DNA of 64,000 nucleotides from an uncultured Sulfitobacter sp. (GTDB lineage Bacteria > Pseudomonadota > Alphaproteobacteria > Rhodobacterales > Rhodobacteraceae), in contig CALFWM010000040.1 of the NCBI GenBank assembly GCA_937928635.1, forward strand, positions 91,564-155,563, read 5' to 3'. The notes beneath the pieces were generated by a model, which worked only from the letters and a program-made list of their open reading frames with translations, did not search any database and was not told the DNA's origin. This document shows, in pieces, positions 26,000 to 34,879 of this stretch (the first letter of the stretch is position 1; the number at the start of each line of letters is the position of its first letter). The position numbers and the translations under genes are program-made.

Positions 26000-26812
26000 T
26001 TAGCTCGGTGTGCAGCCCTTGATCTCAACCGCCTGTTTTTTGCCCAAAACAGTGATCACGATGTTGGAGCGGTCGATGACCAGCGGGCTATCGTCCGGCG
26101 GGATCAGATCGCCCACAGCCGTCAACACATTGCCGCTGCGTTTGGTCTGTGTTTCACTCATCCAGACGCCGGGTTGGCCAGGTTCGATCACCACAACCTC
26201 TTTGCCACCGGTTGGGGGGAGGGTCACTTTCGTTTCGATTTGCATCCCATCTTCAATTGGGCGCAAGGCGCAGGTCGCTGATGACACGCCAGCCTCTGCT
26301 GCGGCAAAGGGGCGTGCAGCAAGGGCGGCAGCAATCGCAGGGGTTGGACTGCTCGACATATTGTCAAGTGTCGCGTCAAGGTCCAACTGGTAAGGCACAC
26401 ATATGTCCTTGCACACCCCGATGTCCATTTTGGCGCGCAATGTCACAGGACTGCCTGACTTGCGGGGGGCCAGCGTGATCGGCAGGATCAGATGTTCCGA
26501 ATACCCGATCGTGCGCATGCCATTGGTTTTGTAGATGCTTGGCGTTGGCCAGGTTACCGCCACATCCCCGCGCAGATTTTTGGAGCGGGACCAGTCAAAC
26601 CGGGGCGGGATGCCCGCATCGCCGGGCGAGCGCCAATAGGTCTTCCATCCGGGGGCCAGTGTGATTTTGACTGCTGCCATGCGCGTGCCATCGCTGCGCA
26701 GCCATCCCGGCAGGATTTCGCCGGTGGCCGGGGTGCCAAGCGTGGATTGTGCGACCAACGGGGCAGCTGTTGTCGCCAATAGGGCAAATGTAGACAGGAT
26801 TCTTTTGATCAT
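26000..26812 (-). CDS. Periplasmic DsbD N-terminal-domain-like protein
   Basis: A 270-residue protein with a signal peptide (about 1-22, ending LVAQ). The mature part contains GWKTYWRSPGDAGIPPRFDW (about 54-73), GYSEHLILPI and MDIGVCKDICVPYQLDL (about 127-143), the CxxxC pair of the thiol-redox N-terminal domain of DsbD/ScsB proteins. The transmembrane and thioredoxin parts of DsbD are absent, so it is a free periplasmic domain that may accept electrons from an unlinked CcdA/DsbD-type protein or bind copper/thiols (inference). ATG 26812 is chosen because the signal peptide then starts MIKR; an ATG seven codons earlier is possible. Confidence 0.82.
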   Translation of the reverse strand: MIKRILSTFALLATTAAPLVAQSTLGTPATGEILPGWLRSDGTRMAAVKITLAPGWKTYWRSPGDAGIPPRFDWSRSKNLRGDVAVTWPTPSIYKTNGMRTIGYSEHLILPITLAPRKSGSPVTLRAKMDIGVCKDICVPYQLDLDATLDNMSSSPTPAIAAALAARPFAAAEAGVSSATCALRPIEDGMQIETKVTLPPTGGKEVVVIEPGQPGVWMSETQTKRSGNVLTAVGDLIPPDDSPLVIDRSNIVITVLGKKQAVEIKGCTPS

Positions 26813-26952
26813 GAGCCTAAAATGGGCGTTCAACCGTTATATGCCAAGTCACGATTGTATCATCCATGTTTCGCACATCTTGCAACGACCTGCTTGTCAG
26901 CGCCTTGGGGGCGGGGCATGCTGTCACCATGCGCGAACACGGTGACCCACAG

Positions 26953-27525
26953 ATGGATACGCAAAGCGCCCTGGATCTGACGGGGCAGTTGTTGGTGGCG
27001 ATGCCCGGTATGGGAGATCCACGGTTTGATCATTCGGTGATCTATATCACAGCGCATTCTGACAAAGGAGCGATGGGCCTGATGATCAACAAGCCCGCGC
27101 CTGATTTGAAATTGTCAGATGTGCTGGATCATCTTGTGGAAGGCGAAAACGAAAGCCAGAGTGCGCTGGGTGTGCACATTGGCGGGCCGGTCGAAACCGG
27201 CCGTGGATTTGTGTTGCATTCTGATGAATACGTCTCGGTCATCGAAACGCTAAGGATCGCGCCCGGTTTTGCGCTGACCGCCACGCTGGATGTTCTGGAA
27301 GACATTGCAGGCGGACGCGGACCTGCACAGGCGTTGATGATGCTGGGCTACGCCGGGTGGGGGCCGGGGCAGCTTGAGGGCGAGATTGCGCAGAATGGCT
27401 GGCTGACCTGTGCGGCGGAAACCAGGCTGGTCTATGGATTGCAGGATGCCAAGAAGTGGACGGCGGCGCTTGATTCCATTGGCATTGATCCTTTGGGACT
27501 TTCTGCTGCCGCCGGGCGAGCCTAG
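26953..27525 (+). CDS. YqgE/AlgH family protein
   Basis: A 190-residue protein of the DUF179 family. It opens with [26 protein letters not shown] (within about 6-32), continues with [10 protein letters not shown] and [17 protein letters not shown], and near the end has [20 protein letters not shown], all conserved motifs. The molecular role is unsettled. The ATG at 26953 gives the standard N-terminus; earlier in-frame ATGs at 26866 and 26926 would add a non-conserved leader. It is followed by a 42-bp stem-loop. Confidence 0.9.
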   Translation: MDTQSALDLTGQLLVAMPGMGDPRFDHSVIYITAHSDKGAMGLMINKPAPDLKLSDVLDHLVEGENESQSALGVHIGGPVETGRGFVLHSDEYVSVIETLRIAPGFALTATLDVLEDIAGGRGPAQALMMLGYAGWGPGQLEGEIAQNGWLTCAAETRLVYGLQDAKKWTAALDSIGIDPLGLSAAAGRA

Positions 27526-27527
27526 GC

Positions 27528-27569
27528 CCGCCTTACGGACAGTCCCACACGTCTGATGGGACAAGGCGG
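27528..27569. repeat. Interrupted stem-loop between convergent genes
   Basis: CCGCCTT (27528-27534) and GTCCCA (27542-27547) pair with TGGGACAAGGCGG (27557-27569), giving 13 base pairs with a 7-nt bulge on the left arm and a 9-nt loop. It lies 3 bp after the yqgE stop and 52 bp before the end of the convergent Sua5-type gene. There is no T-tract, so it may be a bidirectional 3'-end structure rather than a classical terminator. Confidence 0.45.
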
Positions 27570-27620
27570 CAGAGCGCCGGGTCGAGTCTATTAGAATGGT
27601 GAAACGGGTGGGTCTGAACG

Positions 27621-28562
27621 TTATCGCGGGGCCGCTGCGCGATGCAGGCGGTCATTTATGGCGCGCCCCAGGCCATGGTTCGGGATCGGGGCCACCGCAA
27701 TGGGGCGGTTTTGTGCATCAAGTTGGTGCAGGTGATCAAACAGGTTTGCCGCCGCTTCGCGCAGATTGCCCGTGGGAGATAGGTTAAGAGTGCATGTCAT
27801 TTTGCCAAAACCAAGGTAAAGATCCGCTGCAAGCGGAGTGGTGACATTCAGGCGCACAGCGGCGTGCGGGGCGTAATGTGAGGTCATCTGACCGGGGGCG
27901 GTGATGGTATCACCTTTGGGCAGGGCCAGTGGATGGCCCAATGCGGCCTCAATCGCTTCGCCTGGCAGACCACCCGCGCGGAGCAACGTCGGTGTTGCGT
28001 CTGTCAGCCCGATAATGGTGCTTTCCAGACCCACATCGCAAGCGCCATCATCGAGAATTGCCGCGATGCGACCGTTCAGGCCCGCGCTCACATGGGCTGC
28101 CGTCGTAGGGCTGATGCGCCCGGAGGGGTTTGCCGAGGGGGCAGCAACGGGGCCAGCAAATGCACCAAGCAAAGCGCGCGCTGTAGGCTGTGCAGGCACG
28201 CGCAACGCCACAGTCTCAAGGCCCGCCGTCACCAGGGTGGATAGCCCATGGTTAGCCTGCAAAGGCAGGACAAGAGAGAGCGGGCCCGGCCAAAACGCAG
28301 CGGCAAGCAGGGCGGCATGATCGTTCCATTCGACATATTCCTGTGCCAGATCCGCGTCAGCCAGATGCACAATCAACGGGTTGAACTGCGGTCTGTCCTT
28401 GGCCGCAAAAATGCCAGCCACCGCATTGTTGTTGCGCGCATCTGCCCCTAAACCATAGACTGTTTCGGTGGGAAAGGCGACCAAAGCCCCCTCGCGCAAC
28501 AGGCCAGCGGTCGCGCGCAGACCGTCAGGGTCAGGGGGCAGGATTTGGGTCGTTGGTTGCAT
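27621..28562 (-). CDS. L-threonylcarbamoyladenylate synthase (Sua5 type)
   Basis: A 313-residue enzyme that makes threonylcarbamoyl-AMP from threonine, bicarbonate and ATP for the t6A37 modification of tRNA. The YrdC domain is clear: FPTETVYGLGADA (about 30-42), KDRPQFNPLIVH and SANPSGRISPTTAAHV (about 141-156). A C-terminal Sua5 domain follows (about 205-313), with SHYAPHAAVRL linking the two, so this is the long Sua5 form and not short TsaC. The ATG at 28562 is preferred over a longer upstream frame. It is divergent from the acyl-CoA dehydrogenase gene. Confidence 0.92.
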   Translation of the reverse strand: MQPTTQILPPDPDGLRATAGLLREGALVAFPTETVYGLGADARNNNAVAGIFAAKDRPQFNPLIVHLADADLAQEYVEWNDHAALLAAAFWPGPLSLVLPLQANHGLSTLVTAGLETVALRVPAQPTARALLGAFAGPVAAPSANPSGRISPTTAAHVSAGLNGRIAAILDDGACDVGLESTIIGLTDATPTLLRAGGLPGEAIEAALGHPLALPKGDTITAPGQMTSHYAPHAAVRLNVTTPLAADLYLGFGKMTCTLNLSPTGNLREAAANLFDHLHQLDAQNRPIAVAPIPNHGLGRAINDRLHRAAAPR

Positions 28563-28696
28563 CAGTGCCCTCGTGACGCCGCGTTTTGGGTTGCAGGCTG
28601 CGTGGTGTCGTTTCATGCTGAAACAAATGAGATGCCTTTAGCAGGGCCACGCGCCGTTTGCCAAGCGCAAGCGCGCGCCCAATCAGGAGATGTCCG

Positions 28697-30403
28697 ATGC
28701 CGTATCGCGCCGCCGTAGATGAGTATGCCTTTCTGTTTGACCATGTTGTCGATTTTGAGGCACTGCGCGCGACGGAACGATTTGGCGAGGCCAGCGATGA
28801 TGTGACCCGTGCCATTCTGGGTGAGGCTGGCAAGATGTGTGACGAGGTGATCGCCCCCTTGCAGCGCAATGGCGATTTGCACCCCGCCCGGCTGGAAAAT
28901 GGGGTTGTGCGGACCTCGCCCGGGTATGACGAGGGCTTCAGGGCGATTGCGGAGGGCGGATGGGTCGGCATGTCTGCCGATCCTGAATATGGCGGCTTGG
29001 GCCTGCCGATGACCCTGACCTCGGCGGTGAACGAGATGATGGCGGGCGCGTGTTTGGCACTGCAACTGGCACCGTTGATGAGCCAGGGACAGATTGAGGC
29101 GCTGGAGCATCATGCCTCGGACGCGATCAAGGACTTGTATTTGCCAAAGCTGATCAGCGGCGAATGGACCGGTACGATGAACCTGACCGAGCCACAGGCC
29201 GGGTCAGACGTGGGCGCGCTGAGTTCCAAGGCGGAGGACAATGGCGACGGCACCTACGCGGTCTCGGGGCAAAAGATCTACATTTCCTGGGGTGATGCTG
29301 ATTTTGCCGAGAACGTTTGCCATCTGGTGCTGGCCCGTTTGCCCGGCGCACCCGCAGGGACCAAAGGGATCAGCCTGTTTTTGGTGCCAAAATTCCTGCC
29401 CAATGCGGACGGCACGCCGGGCGCGCGCAATGGGGTCAATGTGGTCTCACTTGAGCACAAGATGGGGCTGCATGGCTCCCCCACCGCCGTGATGCAATAC
29501 GACAATGCCACGGGCTGGCTGGTTGGGCCGGAACAGGGCGGCATGGCGGCGATGTTTACAATGATGAACAACGCGCGCCTTGGTGTAGGCGGGCAGGGCA
29601 TTGGGGCTGCCGAGGGGGCCTATCAGCATGCACTTGCCTACGCGCTGGAACGTAAACAGGGGCGCGTGGATGGTTCCGGCACCATTGTTGAACATGCGGA
29701 TGTGCGCCGCATGCTGATCGCGATGAAGGCAGATACATTTGCAGCAAGGGCGATTGCCCTGAGCTGTGCCCACGCGATTGATATGGGCACGGCCACGGGT
29801 GAGGCCGAGTGGAAAGCGCGTGCAGCGTTCTTGACACCCATCGCCAAGGCCTTTGGCACCGACACTGGCATGGCCGTGGCCGAAATGGGCGTGCAGGTGC
29901 ATGGCGGCATGGGGTTCATTGAGGAAACGGGTGCCGCACAGTACAGCCGCGATGTGCGCGTGACGGCGATCTATGAGGGCACCAATGGTATTCAGGCCAT
30001 GGACCTTGTTGCGCGCAAAATGATGGATGGAGGCGAGGCTGCCAACCGCCTGTTGGATGAGATTGAGGCCGCCGCTGAGGCCGCCCGCGAGGATTTTCCG
30101 CAGATGGCAGACGCAGTCTGGCAAGCGGGGGAAAGCCTGCGCGAGACGACCGATTGGCTGGTGTCACAAGAGGTGATGAACGACCGGTTTGCCGGGGCTG
30201 TGCCCTATCTGCGCGCTTTTGCCCGTGTTCTGGGCGGGCATCTGCACCTTAAGGCCGCAATGGCAGATAAGGGCGGTGCGCGCGAAAAACTTGCGCGGTT
30301 CTACATGCAGCGCCTGTTGCCGGAGCATGTCGGTCTGTTGGCCCATGCGCAGGCAGGGCAGGACGCGCTTTATGCCTTTAGTCTTGATGAGCTGGTTGCC
30401 TGA
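28697..30403 (+). CDS. Acyl-CoA dehydrogenase, DmdC-like large form
   Basis: A 568-residue flavoenzyme of the large acyl-CoA dehydrogenase group with an extra C-terminal domain (about 460-568). Signatures are MNLTEPQAGSDVGAL (about 163-177) of the FAD/acyl site, the EHKMGLHGSPTAVM loop, and YEGTNGIQAMDL (about 425-436) including the GTN flavin contact. Its closest remembered relatives are methylthiopropionyl-CoA dehydrogenases (DmdC) of the DMSP demethylation pathway, so it may act in DMSP or fatty acid breakdown, but no dmdA/B/D is nearby. AGGAGA precedes the ATG. The next gene overlaps its stop by 1 bp. Confidence 0.85.
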   Translation: MPYRAAVDEYAFLFDHVVDFEALRATERFGEASDDVTRAILGEAGKMCDEVIAPLQRNGDLHPARLENGVVRTSPGYDEGFRAIAEGGWVGMSADPEYGGLGLPMTLTSAVNEMMAGACLALQLAPLMSQGQIEALEHHASDAIKDLYLPKLISGEWTGTMNLTEPQAGSDVGALSSKAEDNGDGTYAVSGQKIYISWGDADFAENVCHLVLARLPGAPAGTKGISLFLVPKFLPNADGTPGARNGVNVVSLEHKMGLHGSPTAVMQYDNATGWLVGPEQGGMAAMFTMMNNARLGVGGQGIGAAEGAYQHALAYALERKQGRVDGSGTIVEHADVRRMLIAMKADTFAARAIALSCAHAIDMGTATGEAEWKARAAFLTPIAKAFGTDTGMAVAEMGVQVHGGMGFIEETGAAQYSRDVRVTAIYEGTNGIQAMDLVARKMMDGGEAANRLLDEIEAAAEAAREDFPQMADAVWQAGESLRETTDWLVSQEVMNDRFAGAVPYLRAFARVLGGHLHLKAAMADKGGAREKLARFYMQRLLPEHVGLLAHAQAGQDALYAFSLDELVA

Positions 30404-31458
30404 TGGCAGATAAGGCCCCCGCCGGGCTGCGCTATCCTTGGGAAACACCGCCCGTGTCTGACGGGACTGAGGCCATAGAGGTTGCCCCCGGCGTATTGTG
30501 GCTGCGTCTGCCGTTGCCGATGAAACTGGACCACGTGAACATCTACGCGCTGGATGAGGGCGATCATTGGACAGTGGTGGACACCGGCTTTGCCTCCAAG
30601 AAATCCAAGGCTATCTGGAGCGATGCGATGGCGGGCCCCTTGGGTGGCAAGCCAGTCAGACGGGTTGTGGTCACCCATCATCACCCGGATCACGTGGGGC
30701 TGGCAGGCTGGTTTCAAACGGAACACGAAGCGGAGCTGATCACCACCCGTACTGCGTGGCTGACGGCGCGGATGCTGACCTTGGACGAACAAACACTGCT
30801 GCCCGCCGAAACGGTCCGTTTTTATCGCCAGTCTGGCATGGACTGTGATCTGCTGAAGAAGCGCGAAACCGACCGGCCCTTTAACTTTGCCGACGTCGTG
30901 GCCCCGATGCCGCTGGGTTATACGCGGATCAAGCAGGATGACACGATCAAAATGGGCGGGCGCACCTGGGATGTGCATATCGGCAATGGCCACGCGCCCG
31001 AACATGCAACCTTTTGGAGCAGGGACGATAATCTGGTGATTGCCGGGGATCAGATCCTGTCGTCGATCAGCCCAAATGTCGGGGTCTATGCGACCGAGCC
31101 GATGGCCGACCCGATTGGTGAGTGGCTGGAGGCCTGCGAGCGTCTGGCCCCTTTGGCACGTCCGGATCATCTCGTGTTGGGCGGGCATAAACTGCCCTTT
31201 ACCGGTCTGCCCAAGCGTATGGAGCAGCTGATTGAAAACCACCACGGTGCGCTGCGCCGCCTGTTGGAGCACATCGAAACGCCCAAGTCAGCCACCGAGT
31301 GTTTTGCGCCCCTGTTCAAAAGATCGATAGGAGAGGGCGAATATGGCCTCGCGCTGGTTGAAGCGGTTGCGCATTTGAGTCACCTTTATCAGACGGGCCT
31401 TGCCACGCGCGACTTGCGCGACAGTGATGGGGCCTTTGTGTACCAGCGCAAGGAGTGA
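30403..31458 (+). CDS. MBL-fold metallo-hydrolase
   Basis: A 351-residue metallo-beta-lactamase-fold hydrolase. The metal motif THHHPDHVG (about 87-95) is complete, with the later GHAPEH histidine, the VIAGDQIL aspartate and GGHKLPF completing the di-zinc site. A C-terminal helical domain (about 265-345) resembles the part found in the glyoxalase II/LACTB2-like group that acts on thioesters. The 1-bp stop/start overlap with the acyl-CoA dehydrogenase suggests hydrolysis of an acyl-CoA or related ester in the same pathway (inference). Confidence 0.87.
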   Translation: MADKAPAGLRYPWETPPVSDGTEAIEVAPGVLWLRLPLPMKLDHVNIYALDEGDHWTVVDTGFASKKSKAIWSDAMAGPLGGKPVRRVVVTHHHPDHVGLAGWFQTEHEAELITTRTAWLTARMLTLDEQTLLPAETVRFYRQSGMDCDLLKKRETDRPFNFADVVAPMPLGYTRIKQDDTIKMGGRTWDVHIGNGHAPEHATFWSRDDNLVIAGDQILSSISPNVGVYATEPMADPIGEWLEACERLAPLARPDHLVLGGHKLPFTGLPKRMEQLIENHHGALRRLLEHIETPKSATECFAPLFKRSIGEGEYGLALVEAVAHLSHLYQTGLATRDLRDSDGAFVYQRKE

Positions 31459-31461
31459 CGC

Positions 31462-31932
31462 GTGGACGATCAAATCAACACATCCGCCGAGGCCGCAGAG
31501 GCCGAAGTTTTGCCTTGCCGGTACGATGTAAAATGCAACCCTGACGGCAGCATCAACCGCAGTGAAGAAACCGGCGAGGCGGTGTCAAAAACCCCTCCGT
31601 CGCAGAAATCCCCGGCGCAATGGGCCTATGAGCGGGTGGTGCTCTATTTGAAAAAGTTCGAAGAGGGCCTCGACAGCAACCATGAGGCTGCGATTGGATT
31701 TACCGGGGCGGATGCGGGCGTGTTGCGGATCGAAGGTATGGGGTATTTTGACCCTGATATCCTGACGTTTTATGGCTCTGATCCCGCAGGCGGCAAAACG
31801 CAATTGGTGCAGCATGTCAGCCAGCTGAACGTGATGCTGCGCGCCTTCCCCAAACAGATTGAGAATGCCGCGCCCAATCGGATTGGTTTTCGATTGGTGG
31901 AGGAACTTGAGGCGGATTCGAAGGGAAAATAG
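31462..31932 (+). CDS. DUF6173 family protein
   Basis: A 156-residue cytoplasmic protein with a GTG start at 31462, preceded by AAGGAG that overlaps the end of the upstream gene. The conserved C-terminal block runs from SPAQWAYERVVLYLKKFEEG (about 50-69), through IGFTGADAGVLRIEGMGYF to ILTFYGSDPAGGKTQLVQHV and the final RIGFRLVEEL. I recall this as DUF6173, common in Rhodobacterales, of unknown function. It is the third gene in the acyl-CoA dehydrogenase/MBL operon. Confidence 0.75.
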   Translation: MDDQINTSAEAAEAEVLPCRYDVKCNPDGSINRSEETGEAVSKTPPSQKSPAQWAYERVVLYLKKFEEGLDSNHEAAIGFTGADAGVLRIEGMGYFDPDILTFYGSDPAGGKTQLVQHVSQLNVMLRAFPKQIENAAPNRIGFRLVEELEADSKGK

Positions 31933-32069
31933 TTTTAGATAGACCTGCATCCCTCAATACTGCCTGAACTCAATGGATTCAACGCGTTAAGTGATGTGTG
32001 ATGTTTCAGGTGCAATCGAAAACACGATGAGCCTCAGAAAAATCCGTTACACTTGGATAGAGACCCCCT

Positions 32070-32098
32070 TTGACCCCGTGACGTTGATCTGCCATTAG
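32070..32098 (+). promoter_or_regulatory. Candidate promoter of the cytochrome oxidase subunit IV gene
   Basis: TTGACC (32070-32075) and CATTAG (32093-32098) are separated by 17 bp and lie 42 bp upstream of the start codon at 32140. The 207-bp gap 31933-32139 holds nothing else that I recognise. Confidence 0.35.
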
Positions 32099-32139
32099 AA
32101 CAGCCAAGTTTCTCAGACACCTACAAAGGACCCTACAAC

Positions 32140-32274
32140 ATGGCCGAACACGAACATGGCAGCATGAACATCGAGGTACAGGAAAAGACCTATGCGGGGT
32201 TTATGTCCTTTGTCACCAAATCCGTCATCGTTATCCTGCTTATCCTGGTGGGCATGGCTATTTTCTTTCGCTAA
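32140..32274 (+). CDS. aa3-type cytochrome c oxidase subunit IV
   Basis: A 44-residue protein with a short histidine/acidic N-terminus (AEHEHGSMNIEVQEKTY), the FMSFVTKS segment and one membrane helix (about 27-43) ending in FFR. This is the tiny fourth subunit found with alphaproteobacterial aa3 oxidase (COX4_pro_2 family), first known from Paracoccus. It is encoded apart from the other oxidase genes, as is usual. The gene is too short for ordinary gene callers with a high length cut-off. AAAGGACC precedes the ATG. Confidence 0.9.
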   Translation: MAEHEHGSMNIEVQEKTYAGFMSFVTKSVIVILLILVGMAIFFR

Positions 32275-32301
32275 GGCGCGAAGTTTCTGGCGGGGGGCCT
32301 G

Positions 32302-32916
32302 TTGTTGAAACGTTTATTGATTGCGCTGGTTGCGACAGGGCTTCTGGCAGCCTGTGCGAATGACCACACACCCGAATCGCCGCCCGAACTTGTGGCCTCG
32401 ACCGCCTTTCGCGAAGCCGGTCCAAAGTCGCTGACCGTTTACACGATGGTCAACAACCGCACTGGCAGCGGGGGGCACACCGCCCTGAAGGTCACCGGAT
32501 CACAAACCGTGATCTTTGACCCCGCAGGGTCATTCCGTCACGCCAGAGTGGTGGAGCGGGGCGACGTGATCTTTGGCGTTACACCGGGGCTGGAGCAAAG
32601 CTACAAATCCGCCCATGCGCGCAGCACCTTCCATGTGGTCAGTCAGGAAATTCCTGTCACCGACGCGCAGGCCGAACAGGCGCTGCAACTGGTGCTGAAC
32701 AATGGCGCGGTGTCCGCCGCCTTTTGCGCCAATGCCACCACGGGTATTCTTACGCAGGTCGATGGGTTTGAGAACATCAAACGCACCTTTTATCCCAGCA
32801 ATTTCATGGAGCAGGTTGCCCAATTGCCCGGTGTGAAAACCACCAGGCATTTTGAGAATGATGAGGGCGATATCATTGACGGCGTGCGCGCCGCCGAGCA
32901 GGCCGCGCTACAGTAG
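32302..32916 (+). CDS. Putative lipoprotein of unknown function
   Basis: A 204-residue protein with a lipoprotein signal peptide: basic start, hydrophobic core and the lipobox LLAAC with the cysteine at about residue 18. The start is TTG at 32302 (or the next TTG at 32305). The mature domain begins with a TVYTMVNNRTGSGGHTALKV segment and contains FDPAGSF, a histidine-cysteine pairing and CANATTGIL, loosely reminiscent of NlpC/DUF4105-type folds, but I cannot assign a family. Its 3' end overlaps the convergent azlD gene by 9 bp. Confidence 0.65.
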   Translation: MLKRLLIALVATGLLAACANDHTPESPPELVASTAFREAGPKSLTVYTMVNNRTGSGGHTALKVTGSQTVIFDPAGSFRHARVVERGDVIFGVTPGLEQSYKSAHARSTFHVVSQEIPVTDAQAEQALQLVLNNGAVSAAFCANATTGILTQVDGFENIKRTFYPSNFMEQVAQLPGVKTTRHFENDEGDIIDGVRAAEQAALQ

Positions 32917-33231
32917 GTAGAGCAAGCCATAAAGCGTACTGGCACCGGCAAAAATTGCCGCCAGCACGTTTTTGGTGATCAACCCCACTGTTATGGTCAC
33001 TGCCGCCGCTGCCAGCCGGGCCGGGTCCGTTTGCCCATCCGTGGCGGCAGGCCAGATCACCTGTGGGGCGACCAGCGCAGGCAGGATTGCCACAGCCGTG
33101 TAGCGCAGATGGCGCAGCACCCAGTCCGGCATGGGCCGTGTGCCCACCAGCCCCGTAAACATGAAACGCAGCCCAAAACTGCCGATCCCCAGCCCCAGAA
33201 TGATGATCCACAGGTCTATGGTGCCGCTCAT
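32908..33231 (-). CDS. azlD: AzlD family branched-chain amino acid export subunit
   Basis: A 107-residue membrane protein with four hydrophobic segments and the AzlD pattern LRHLRYTAVAILPALVAP in the middle. It works with the large subunit AzlC to export branched-chain amino acids or analogues. Its ATG overlaps the azlC stop (ATGA), the standard arrangement. Confidence 0.88.
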   Translation of the reverse strand: MSGTIDLWIIILGLGIGSFGLRFMFTGLVGTRPMPDWVLRHLRYTAVAILPALVAPQVIWPAATDGQTDPARLAAAAVTITVGLITKNVLAAIFAGASTLYGLLYLL

Positions 33232-33944
33232 GGCTGTACCTTGCGGGTGTTCAGCCAAACCTCGGTTCGCGCCCCGGCCATCATGCCACAGATGCCCGCG
33301 ATGATCAGGCCCAGCGAATAGGGCACCGTGACACAGGCGATGGATACGATGATGGCGACAAAGGCCGCCACCACATGGGCAAAGGTGCGAAACATCGGGG
33401 CGATCATCGCCAGAAAGGTGATGGGAATCGCAAAATCCAAGGCCCAGCTGTCCGGCACGCTGGTGCCCAGCAAGGCCCCCAGAAAGGTAAAGAGATACCA
33501 CAAGGGGGCCACCGAAAAGACCGCGCCAAAGAAATAGCCCATGCGCTGGGGGACGGTCATCTCAGGGGCGCGTTCAAACTGCGAGACGGACACGACATAA
33601 GATTGATCAACCGTCAGATAGGCGGCCAATGCACGCTGCCACAGCGGCGCGCCCCCAATCCAAGGGGTCAGGGAGGCCGAATACATCGCCATGCGCAGGT
33701 TCACCGCAAGGGCGGAGGCCAACACGATCACGGTTGGTGCGTTTTCCTGCATCAGTTGCAGGGCGGTAAACTGTGCGGCCCCGGCAATCACCACCACGGA
33801 AAAGGTCAGTGTTTCAAACACGCTCAGGCCGGCCTCCGTCGCGAGCAGGCCAAACAGCGTGGCAAAGGGCACAATCACCAGAATAAACGGTGCGCCATCC
33901 AGTGCCCCTTTGAAAAATGCGGATTTCGGTGTGGTGATGGCCAT
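33228..33944 (-). CDS. azlC: AzlC family branched-chain amino acid export subunit
   Basis: A 238-residue membrane protein with six to seven hydrophobic segments and the family motif VVIAGAAQFTALQLM (about 50-64), the central LTVDQSYVVS segment and a final GARTE loop. It is the large subunit of the AzlCD exporter. Divergent from fdhD with only 14 bp between start codons. Confidence 0.9.
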   Translation of the reverse strand: MAITTPKSAFFKGALDGAPFILVIVPFATLFGLLATEAGLSVFETLTFSVVVIAGAAQFTALQLMQENAPTVIVLASALAVNLRMAMYSASLTPWIGGAPLWQRALAAYLTVDQSYVVSVSQFERAPEMTVPQRMGYFFGAVFSVAPLWYLFTFLGALLGTSVPDSWALDFAIPITFLAMIAPMFRTFAHVVAAFVAIIVSIACVTVPYSLGLIIAGICGMMAGARTEVWLNTRKVQP

Positions 33945-33958
33945 GGGTTGTCTCTAGA

Positions 33959-34879
33959 TTGCCTCTCAGGCTTAAGCCGAATGAACAGGGGATACAATTG
34001 GCCCGCGCACAGGATTCCAGTGACTATTTGATTGCACCTGACCCGGGCGCGGCGCGGCTGACCCGTGCTGTGGGCGGAATGGATCACAATGGCGATGAGA
34101 CCACGATTAATGTGGTCGAAGAGCGCCCGCTGACGATATTCCTCAACGCGCAGGAAATTGTCACTGCAATGACCATTGGCGATTACCCCGCCTACCTTGC
34201 GCTGGGGTTTTTGCGCAATCAGGGCATGCTGGTTGAGGGGGATGAAATCACCCGCGTGAATTATGACGAAGAGCTTGAAACGATTGTGGTGCGCACCGCG
34301 CGCGAAACGGATTACGAAGACAAGATGCGCCGCAAGACGCGCACGAGCGGCTGTGCCGTGGGCACCGTCTTTGGTGACATGATGGAGGGGTTAGAGGGCG
34401 TGACATTGCCCCAGACACCCGTGCGGTCTTCTTGGCTCTATGCGCTCAGCGCCAAGATCAACCGCACCCCCAGTCTATATCTGGATGCAGGTGCAATCCA
34501 CGGCACTGTCTTGTGTCACCATGATAAGCCATTGGTTTATATGGAGGATGTGGGCCGTCACAATGCCGTTGACAAGATCGCAGGCTGGATGATGTCAGAA
34601 CGCGCGCCCGCCGATGACAAGATCCTTTATACCACTGGGCGGCTGACGTCCGAGATGGTGATCAAGACCGCGATGATGGGCATCCCGGTGCTGGTCTCAC
34701 GTTCCGGCTTTACCGCCTGGGGTGTCGAGATCGCGCAGGAGGTCGGGTTAACCCTGATCGGGCGCATGCGCGGGCAACGTTTTGTGTGCCTCAGCGGGGA
34801 GGACCGCCTGATCCGCGATGCCGATCCTTCTGCGGTTGCCGCAGAGCCACGCAAATCCGGTCGCAAGGGGGCCGCGTGA
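33959..34879 (+). CDS. fdhD: Formate dehydrogenase accessory sulfurtransferase FdhD
   Basis: A 306-residue sulfurtransferase that passes sulfur from a cysteine desulfurase to the molybdenum cofactor of formate dehydrogenase. It has ERPLTIFLNAQEIVTAM (about 55-71), the catalytic loop RTSGCAVGTVFGD (128-140) and YMEDVGRHNAVDKI, with the ERP and DVGRHN motifs conserved. The loop keeps only one cysteine (C132) of the CxxC in E. coli FdhD. The TTG at 33959 is the likely start because the sequence begins only 14 bp from azlC; a later TTG or ATG is possible. It heads the mobA-mobB-moeA operon. Confidence 0.9.
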   Translation: MPLRLKPNEQGIQLARAQDSSDYLIAPDPGAARLTRAVGGMDHNGDETTINVVEERPLTIFLNAQEIVTAMTIGDYPAYLALGFLRNQGMLVEGDEITRVNYDEELETIVVRTARETDYEDKMRRKTRTSGCAVGTVFGDMMEGLEGVTLPQTPVRSSWLYALSAKINRTPSLYLDAGAIHGTVLCHHDKPLVYMEDVGRHNAVDKIAGWMMSERAPADDKILYTTGRLTSEMVIKTAMMGIPVLVSRSGFTAWGVEIAQEVGLTLIGRMRGQRFVCLSGEDRLIRDADPSAVAAEPRKSGRKGAA

